The translations under genes were made by a program, and so were the position numbers. The notes beneath the pieces are model-generated. The model was not told the DNA's origin. It worked only from the letters and a program-made list of their open reading frames with translations, and did not search any database. Of a stretch of 64,000 bases of DNA, positions 56,361 to 64,000 are shown piece by piece. The stretch spans positions 8,873,821-8,937,820 of the forward strand of contig NC_079312.1 of the NCBI RefSeq assembly GCF_029931775.1. Direction: 5' to 3'. This stretch comes from Euleptes europaea (taxonomy: Eukaryota > Chordata > Lepidosauria > Squamata > Sphaerodactylidae). Positions within the stretch are counted from its first letter, which is position 1. The number at the start of each line of letters is the position of its first letter.

Positions 56361-56980
56361 GCTCCAAATCCCCTCCTGAACATTTGCTGGGGTACTTAAT
56401 CTGAGTCCTGACTGGTTGCTCCAGACAACAAGTAATTCGGCAGTTAACTGGAATAGACAAATCCTGGCTAGGGTTTAAAATATGCTGAGAAAGTCCAGAT
56501 TTCCTCTGCGAGATGCAGGATTTTATACGGCATATTGTATGTGCCAGACCCTCCAGAATGGCTTACAACACTGCTGTGTGCTGAGGTGGCCCATGTGTTC
56601 ATGTGAGAGCAGTCTGGAGTTGCTTTGGGCCACATCTCTACAGAAAAGCAACCTCTTTGCCTTGCAGGGCCACCATCCCACGATCAAGGCCTGGCATCTC
56701 TAGTCAAAGGGAACTCGGGAGAAACAGGGCTGGCAAACACCCCTCTCTCAGAAAGCCTCTGCCTCCCAGAGTGGACCATTCTTGGAAGACATAATCTGAC
56801 TTGGTAGAAGTTAGTCCCCAATTTTCACAAAGATCCAAAAACACTATTTCAGCATTCACAACTCATCCAGCCTCTTCTGAGGAGAAGCAACTGGGATAAT
56901 AAACTAGGCCAAAGAAATCCACCCACCCTTGGAAGAAAGGATAGACAACATGCAGTCCCACGACAGGTCTGAACAACTAC

Positions 56981-57073
56981 CTGCCAGGCTCCCTTCTTCT
57001 TCAGAGATCAGGAGAAAAGGTTCTTCCTCCTCTTCCAGCCAGGATATGAGGTCAGGTTTAGCTATCTCAGGTC
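56981..57073 (-). CDS. ZNF3 distal KRAB B-box exon
   Basis: The 93-base exon has donor GGCAG|gtagtt and acceptor taaaaag. It reads PEIAKPDLISWLEEEEEPF, then LLISEEEGSLAG. The usual Leu before Phe is Pro here. Confidence 0.87.
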
Positions 57074-57526
57074 CTTTTTATCATAAAAAATACAAAATTA
57101 GAACTCTTCTGTGAGCACATATATTCACCAATTCCCAGTGAGGTCGACTGTCCCTCCAAAATATGCGACAACTAATAAGGGTGCTGACTGGCCAGATAAC
57201 TATCACCCATCTGGCCCTGGCAGTTCCATGCCTACTGTATGGCCAGCTGATCTTGAAATGCCAGCTGAGAATGAAGTAAAGCGGCAGAGGAGCCAGCAGA
57301 GTTCACTCCACAACCACCTCTCAGCCCAGGTAAGGCTAGGCCCAGATGGGTGGGAAGCCCATACATACTGCCCCTCCATCTCCAGACCAGGCATCCCTTG
57401 GCACTTCTTCTGATGCCTCTTAGGTGGTTCAGACACAGGACTGCCAGGCAGGGGCTCCCTATCAGCAAGGAGAGCCCAGAACCCCTCCTACATCAGAGGA
57501 AGGGTCATGGAGTGTGGCAGAGGTCA

Positions 57527-57835
<309 letters not shown>

Positions 57836-57857
57836 TTAATACTGGAAGAGCAGCAAA

Positions 57858-58075
57858 GTAGGGGTACCAATTTCTGCTTGGGAAATATCTGGAGATTTTG
57901 GGGGTGGATCCATGGGAGGGTGGGGTTTGGGAGGGGAGGGAGCTCAGGAGGGTATAATGCCATAGAGTCCACCTTCCAAAGCAGCCATTTTCTCCAGGGA
58001 AACTGATATTGGTTGTCTGGAGATCAACCATAATAGTGGGAGTTCTCCAGCTACCACCTGGAGGATGGCAACCCT
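57858..58075. repeat. Short terminal-inverted repeat, distal intron copy of unit 3
   Basis: Equivalent of 9977-10193 and 38641-38850, ending tggcaaccctag. Confidence 0.65.
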
Positions 58076-58445
58076 AGCACAAAGAGAAGGGGGGAAGAGT
58101 CCTGGGGGGACATTTGGCCCCCCACTCCCAGCCCTCCTTACAGGCATCCTGGAGCTAGTGGGTCTACCTTCATGGACAGGGAGGCTAGCAACCTTGCGAG
58201 GAAGAGGCCAGAGATGTCAATATTCATGGGCCAGTACTGTTCCATAGGCTCTGGCTGGGCTTCTTTACACACGACATCCTAGTCGGGGCGGGGGGAATTT
58301 CCTGCCTCCCCAGTGGGCAGACTTGACATCGTGCAGTGCCAGAACACAGGGCCATGAGCCTGACCCTCTGAGTCTTGCAACCCGAGAAGGAGGCATCCCT
58401 GCCTTCCACTGCACATCTCCCCAGTGATCCCCCAGCCCCACTTAC

Positions 58446-58531
58446 CTGAGCTTGCTGCATTGTGCTTCTTTTCCTTTTATCACACACAGGAGAAGAAGGA
58501 GGAGGCATCAAGGGTGTCTTTTCTCTGCTGC
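58446..58531 (-). CDS. ZNF3 distal linker exon
   Basis: The 86-base exon with acceptor ctcccag and donor CAG|gtaagt reads SREKTPLMPPPSSPVC, then DKRKRSTMQQAQ. It is open and in phase (1 in, 0 out). Confidence 0.77.
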
Positions 58532-58579
58532 CTGGGAGGAAGAGAAAGAATGAGGGTGGAAAACCAGGAGTCAGCAGCC

Positions 58580-58790
58580 GAAGGGAGAAAAATACAGAGA
58601 AACAGAATTGTTTCCAATTGGCAAAGTTATCAGACAAGGATGCATTTTGCCTCTCTGTCTCTTCAGTCCATATGTAGAACATATCATAAGGACACCTGGA
58701 TTAGATTTAGATAAAGGGGCAGTGAAAATTGGTAGAAGGAACATCAACAATTTGAGATATACAGAAAATAGTGATGACTTGAAACAACTA
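58580..58790 (+). mobile_element. RTE/BovB-like LINE fragment
   Basis: aacagaattgtttccaattg through tagaacatatcataagg encodes EHIIRTPGLDLD and NINNLRY in a broken frame. Same insertion point as in units 1 and 2. Confidence 0.7.
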
Positions 58791-59089
58791 CTGCTTTTCT
58801 CCCCCCACCCACCCACCTTTTTTTTAATTTACTTTTTAGGCATCAAACTGATATTTCCGTGACTTCTCCCCCCTTTAATTTCTTTTAATCTTTCATTTTT
58901 AGAATTGTTTCATATATACCTATATAATTAGATGGATGGGAGAAGGTGGTGCTGTCCCCCCCCCTTTTTTTTTGTTTAGAGATGGGGATAGATTTTTGCA
59001 TAGTTGGTAGTTAGTTTCTAGAGATATTTTCAATTTTTTTTTGCTTGTCTAAGTACCTTTCTCTTTGGATGTATTGTTAACCATTTTTA

Positions 59090-60185
59090 TAGTAAATACT
59101 TTATAGATATTAGGGTTCTCTAGATGATACTTTGTAACTGAGACCAGGGAATTGGGCATTGTGGCTCTGATGTACTATTTTCAAGTGCTATGTTCAACGG
59201 GATATCATAGAATGTTAAGGGCCTGAGGAATTCCAATAAGTGTAAAGGTTATTTCCAAACTGAAAGATCTTAAAGCTGTATGTGGCTTTTATTCAAGCAA
59301 CTCATATAGTGACAAAGGATGAGAATTACTTGTGTAAGGATTGGGTTGGTGAGGTATATGTCACCGATCCATCTAGTTGCTCTAAAGGTGTCGCTATATT
59401 GATATGCAAGTGTGTTTTTCAGGTTCAGCTGGTGATTACAGATCCAAATGGTCACTTTGTTACCAGGCTCAGTTTAAGGCATTAGCTATCACACACAAAG
59501 CCCTTCATGGCTTTGGCCCCTCTTATCTGGGGAACTGCCTCTCCTCCCCTTATGCTCTGCCACAACAGCTTTGTTTTTCCGCTGGTATATCACACCAATG
59601 GATAATCAGAAGATGAACCAGGAGCACTGCTAGACACTGTTGTAAAGTGGACAATGCTGGAAATGTAAGGAGACAGACAGGCCTTTTTACCATACATGGT
59701 GGTCATGTAAGAAGACAAAAAGGTTTTGAATAGAAGTTCATTCTGAAATTCAAAAAATTCTAAAAGTGAATTTTGTATTAGATCCTAAAACCTTGCTGTT
59801 GGGAATTTTACTATCTGCCATTATGAAGTCTTCAGAAGAGTTGGCCAGATATATGACCACAGCTGCAGGGGTTGTTATTGCATCAAAGTATAAGTCAGAA
59901 GAATGCCCAGACTTGGAAGACTGGAAAGACAAACAAGCAGAATATGCTAAATTGACAAATCAAGTAAATAAAAAATCCAGTGAACAATTTTTTAAAAACT
60001 GGAAACTGTATTATTCATATGCTCCATGACGTTTGTGTAAATAGTAAGGAAACTGTTTACCTATAAGATTGTTGTAGAATTAGCATTATAGAAGTTATTA
60101 TATAAAAAATACTGTATGCACTATATTGGAGATAGCATTTACTTTTGGTCAGGATTATCAGAGATGAAAATGCTTAGATATAAGA
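59090..60185 (+). mobile_element. L1 LINE remnants with an L2-like piece inside
   Basis: 59200-59460 resembles the L1 endonuclease start (FIQATHI, DWVGEVYVTDP). 59470-59600 reads AITHKALHGFGPSYL, an L2/CR1-type C-terminal piece. 59760-60029 gives the L1 C-terminus (LARYMTTAAGVVIASKYKS). Internal parts are deleted. Confidence 0.65.
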
Positions 60186-60197
60186 ATATATTATAAA

Positions 60198-60495
60198 AGG
60201 TAAAGGTCCCCTGTGCAAGCACTGGGTCATTCCTGACCCATGGGGTGACGTCACATCCCGACGTTTTCTAGGCAGACTTTGTTTGCGGGGTGGTTTGCCA
60301 GTGCCTTTCCCAGCCATCTTCCCTTTACCCCCAGCAAGCTGGGTACTCATTTGACCGACCTCGGAAGGAGGGAAGGCTGAGTCAACCTTGAGCCGGCTAC
60401 CTGAAACCAACTTCCGTCGGGATCGAACTCAGGTCTTGAACAGAGCTTTTGACTGCAGTACTGCAGCTTAACACTCTGCACCACGGGGCTCCTAA
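60198..60495 (-). repeat. tRNA-derived SINE (ggtaaaggtccc family), minus orientation
   Basis: A nearly full copy running ggtaaaggtcccctgtgc to ctctgcaccacggggctcct. The reversed A box is in aacactctgcaccacgg and the B box in gggatcgaactc. Confidence 0.85.
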
Positions 60496-60609
60496 GAATA
60501 TATTAGTAATGCTTTTTATAACCCTTTTTGAAAATATGTAACTTGGTAGTAATTATAGATTGATATGTAGGTCACTGTAATACAACAAAAGTAAAGCATA
60601 TATATTATT

Positions 60610-60820
60610 GTCGAAGGCTTTCACGGTCAGAGTTCATTGGTTCTCGTAGGTTATCCGGGCTGTGTAACCGTGGTCTTGGTATTTTCTTTCCTGAAGTTTC
60701 GCCAGCAGCTGTGGCAGGCATCTTCAAGATCTTGAAGATGCCTGCCACAGCTGCTGGCGAAACGTCAGGAAAGAAAATACCAAGACCACGGTTACACAGC
60801 CCGGATAACCTATGAGAACC
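60610..60820. mobile_element. Palindromic Penelope-like insertion P5
   Basis: atatatattatt at 60598-60609 is repeated at 60821-60832. The arms meet at a very short centre (ttcaagatcttgaa), making a near-perfect palindrome with ggcgaaacgtcagg in one arm. Confidence 0.8.
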
Positions 60821-61149
60821 ATATATATTATTACTTGATTATAATGAAAGGCAGTTTGTAATAGCAGTATATTAGACCCTTATATTATAAAACAGAATGT
60901 ACAATGAAATTATATGTTGTACATTCACCCAATCAAAGAAGGTATACTGCATGTTGCGCTGTGTATGTTTCGGTGTTATGTATCGTATGTCCTGCTTGTT
61001 ATTTTATTTATTTGAAACAAGGCATGTTACGCCACAATAACTAGGGTTGCCAGCTCCTGGTTGGGAATTATTATAAATTATTAGGTACTGTGGCCTATTC
61101 TCCGTGATGCTGTGGGAAAACGGGGGGCGGGGGGGGTGGACATACAATA

Positions 61150-61520
61150 CATTTCTGCGCCTCTGGTTCTGTTTTGTGCGACTCACCCGGGGGTCAAGAA
61201 GAGCCACAGTCATTGTCTCCCACCCAACGCCCCTCTTCTTCCCAGCCCCCTTCGACCTTCCTGCAGCACCCCCGGCTCTGCCCCATCCCTGCCTCCCTCT
61301 GCCTCTCCTTCATCGACGTGCCTCTGCAGCCCGGAGCCCCGTCCAGCCTCCAAAGGGGCCACCAGGCTCCTCCTGGGGCAGGATGGGGCAGGGAGAGGGG
61401 GGGGAGCTCTTTTCCACCCCCCTGCTCCGCCTCCCCTCCTTTCTCTCTGCTTCGGGTCTTGCATTGCAGCCCCCGGCCCCTATTTCCCCTTCCTCCGCCC
61501 CATATTCCCCTTTTGCTCAC
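61150..61520 (-). promoter_or_regulatory. GC-rich region downstream of ZNF3 exon 1
   Basis: It is highly similar to 42000-42349 (cccttcgacc, cctctgcagcccggagcccc, ggggccaccaggctcctcct). Long frames on both strands are due to base composition. Confidence 0.45.
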
Positions 61521-61655
61521 CAGGTTCCCTCCCAGCCTTTCAAGCGGAAGCCCGGGAGAGTCAGAGGCGTCTTCCGCCAGGACCGGAAAAGGCCCTCCCA
61601 ATTTGCCTCTCTAGGACTGCGGCTGGCTCTCTCTTTTTAACCCTCAGAGAGCCTT
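61521..61655 (-). other. ZNF3 candidate exon 1, start codon lost
   Basis: The donor AACCTG|gtgagc is kept, but the conserved TGA ATG is TGA AAG here, so this exon would be untranslated. Translation would begin in a linker exon. The flanking GC-rich block 61150-61735 is the unit 3 copy of the promoter region. Confidence 0.5.
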
Positions 61656-62116
61656 TCAGCCGTTCAAGGGATCTCAGCGCACAAAATGCAAGCCGAGCAT
61701 CTGAGGAAAGGGGGGGCAACTAATAAACAAATACGATATCCCGCAGCCAAGGGTCAGGCTACCTTGTGCCTATTTCAACAGGATGGCGTAAAGTGTGAAA
61801 TATAAAAATCTATCTGATGATAACGGGGAGGGGAGGGGAGGGGAGGGGGTGCCTCACTGTAAATAAGACTTTAAGCCTTGATTTTGGAAGCCTGTGACCT
61901 GCCTTGCTGATCGTATTTGCAAAAAGACAGGACTCGGCTCTCTTTTTCTTTTCTGCATTTTGAACGTTGGCTTTGCTTTTCCATGCAAATGCTTCTGATA
62001 CTAAAGAAAAACATTGCGTTAAAAAGATGCAATACTTAAGAGCAAATGAAAAAGCAAGTGTTGAAAAACCACACGTTGTCTGATTGAATGCCTTTGGCTT
62101 AGGAATTGCAGTACAG

Positions 62117-62402
62117 CAGTGGTTCCCAACCTTTTTTTTGACCAGGGACCACTAGGACTTTTTTGTTCGCTGCAGGGACCCCAAGGTTCAAAATAAAGAT
62201 TCAGAGAATTTGAAAATAAACTTTAATCATAACTGTTAGTTAAACATTAAACTTAGAATAACATTTGAATATATATTTTTATAATAGAGAACTTTTAATT
62301 GACAATATTAATTTATTATGGATTTATAACTTTGTTTCCCGGACCTTAATTTAGTTCTCGCGGACCCCTGGGGGTCCACGGACCCCTGGTTGGGAACCAG
62401 TG
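62117..62402. mobile_element. hAT-type MITE, copy 3
   Basis: Flanks cagtacag and cggtacag (7 of 8 the same). It interrupts the 5' flank shared with unit 1, where the empty site lies near 15170 (gactgcagtgcagagttg). Confidence 0.88.
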
Positions 62403-62859
62403 CGGTACAGAGTGGCTAAATTGGAGTCCACTAGTGCCTTAGAGGTCAAGAAAAAATGGGGGGGGGTTAGAGCTTTGGATAATTTTTGGGGGTGGGGTGG
62501 GGGTTGAGCTTTGGAAAGTCAAAGCTCTCTTCTTTAAATACCAGTACAGAGTTGGTCCTTTCTGGAACACCTCTTTTACATCCCTTACAGCTTCTGGGAT
62601 TTTAGGAGGTTTTGTTAAGCGTAGATTTAGAACCTTGATGAGGACTAGAAACTTAAAAGAAAACCTTTAAATACTTGCTCTTGATAATACATTGAGATAT
62701 TCGGGTGACATCCTACATGGCTACAGATGTCCCAAGAAAAAAAAGACAGAGGTAGCAGAGCAAAATCTGGGGGGCAGAGGTGATGGACCCTGGTCTGATC
62801 TATCATGGCTTTTCTTATGTTCTTATGACATGGCTAAATTTGATCCTTATCTCTTGCAG

Positions 62860-64000
62860 CACAATGAAATATGAGAGTTCAGCTGTCACATCTTTTGCCA
62901 GAAGAACAGAGATATTCTTTGTGTTTAATGATTTTATTTAAAATAAAGCAGAATTATTTTTCTTAGGCAAGATCTTGAAAACAGGTATAAGTAAATCCGG
63001 TGTAAGTAAAACAGGTGTAAGTAAAGTAAGTACAGGGGAAAAGGCACACAATAAAAATCAGGGTGTCTAACATTTCTCAAACATAACTAAATACATAAGC
63101 ATTACTATTCTCTAAGATTAAGGGAAAACACAAACAAGGTTTTAAACTGACCGGCAGAATGCTGTGTAAAATGGGAAACCCTGCCCACGAGATGTTCACT
63201 CAATAGAAGGTCTTCTCTGAGTATAAACCACCAGTAGAAAGCCATCAGGATCGAACTCAGGTTGTGAGCAGAGCTTTGACTGCAGTACTGCAGCTTATCA
63301 CTCTGTGGCACAGGGCTCCTTACAGAGGTTATGGAACAACATAACAATATCATTCAAATCATGAATACACAATATCATCTCTAGGGAAATAGGGCCCTAA
63401 CCCCTTCAGGCCCTGAAACATGAGTATGGAGGTCTAGGAAACAGGAGCTTGTTAAGTTTTTGTTACCATTACCACTGTTTGATAAGACCATTACAATAGA
63501 AGTCCACTACCATATATCAGACAAGTTACAGTTTGTTTAAGTGATAAGTCCAGTTAGATTTAGTTACATTTTAAACACTGTTCAAGCAGTAAGTGGTTGT
63601 ATTGGTGGGACATCTAATATCCCTTTATAAACACTACTTTGCTACTGTAGACATTTAGCTTCATGTTATATGACAAATGAAATCTTTTCAATCAGTTAAA
63701 CCAATCCCAATGATCCAGCACTTCTCATCTAGCACCACTGCATAATCAATTTGCCTCTGCTTTTGTGCTAGCTAAAGGTACAAAGGTAAACTTAAGACTT
63801 CTTACTGATTTGCTTACTAAAGATTGTCACCTGAGGGTTTTGTGAAGTATGGCCCACTTCATCAGATGTGTCTTATATTGGTACATATATATGTGTGTGC
63901 ATAAATTACAAAATTATAGACACATATTTGGCTCACGGGGGGCCTTGGTGACTCTTAGTAGCCCTGCCTGACTCCTGCCATTGTGGCAAAAGAAAAGAAG
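62860..64000. other. Repeat-rich right edge, no gene recognised
   Basis: It contains a partial SINE at 63240-63325 (reversed, ggatcgaactcaggttgtga). A run near 62925-62945 (gattttatttaaaataaag) resembles a LINE or LTR polyadenylation region. At 63838-63872 the reverse strand shows CTGATGAAGTGGGCC, a worn hammerhead-like repeat. The element is cut by the window end. Confidence 0.4.

Overview
The window looks like nuclear DNA of a squamate reptile, and a gecko-like lineage fits the repeats best (inference, moderate confidence). The evidence is KRAB/C2H2 zinc-finger exons with vertebrate splice sites, CR1, L2-like, L1 and RTE/BovB LINE pieces, tRNA-derived SINEs, hAT elements, solo LTRs, a DIRS-like fossil, Penelope-like pieces, and no dense bacterial-style gene layout.

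The backbone is a tandem array of three paralogous KRAB zinc-finger genes, all on the minus strand, so 5' is to the right. Unit 1 spans about 0.65-14.8 kb, unit 2 about 25.1-42.6 kb and unit 3 about 48.0-61.7 kb. From 3' to 5' each unit holds: a decayed tail of extra fingers; one large C2H2 exon (16, 20 and 18 fingers); a proximal KRAB cassette (B exon, A exon, short linker exon); a second, distal KRAB cassette of the same three exons; and a GC-rich candidate promoter with exon 1. Every A exon is 127 bases. The splice phases agree throughout: exon 1 ends in phase 1, the linker exon runs 1 to 0, A runs 0 to 1, B runs 1 to 1, and the finger exon starts after phase 1. Joining exon 1, proximal linker, A, B and the finger exon gives whole codon counts: 653 for ZNF1 and 762 for ZNF2. 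ZNF3, started at its linker-exon ATG, gives 702.

Each linker-A-B cassette is phase 1-1, so the two cassettes of a unit can serve as alternatives or be spliced in series to give a double-KRAB protein. Family knowledge says such proteins bind DNA through the fingers and recruit TRIM28/SETDB1 silencing through KRAB, often against transposable elements. Hand alignment of 3'-flank sequence shows units 1 and 2 (about 96% identical over about 197 bases) to be closer than units 2 and 3 (about 92%).

Between and inside the units lies a dense mat of mobile elements. Three solo LTRs of one family occur at 17.7-18.8, 19.35-20.65 and 25.8-26.9 kb; the last cuts off the 3' end of the ZNF2 finger array. An L2-like LINE at 18.8-24.9 kb carries one of these LTRs and a 2.98-kb hAT element. 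A 5'-truncated L1 (31.7-35.7 kb) separates the KRAB A and B exons of ZNF2. A DIRS-like fossil sits at 44.7-46.6 kb. Five palindromic, hammerhead-like, probably Penelope-derived insertions carry 12-16 base target duplications, and two of them have an empty site preserved in a sister unit. The ends of the window (0-0.65 and 62-64 kb) are repeat-rich and gene-poor.
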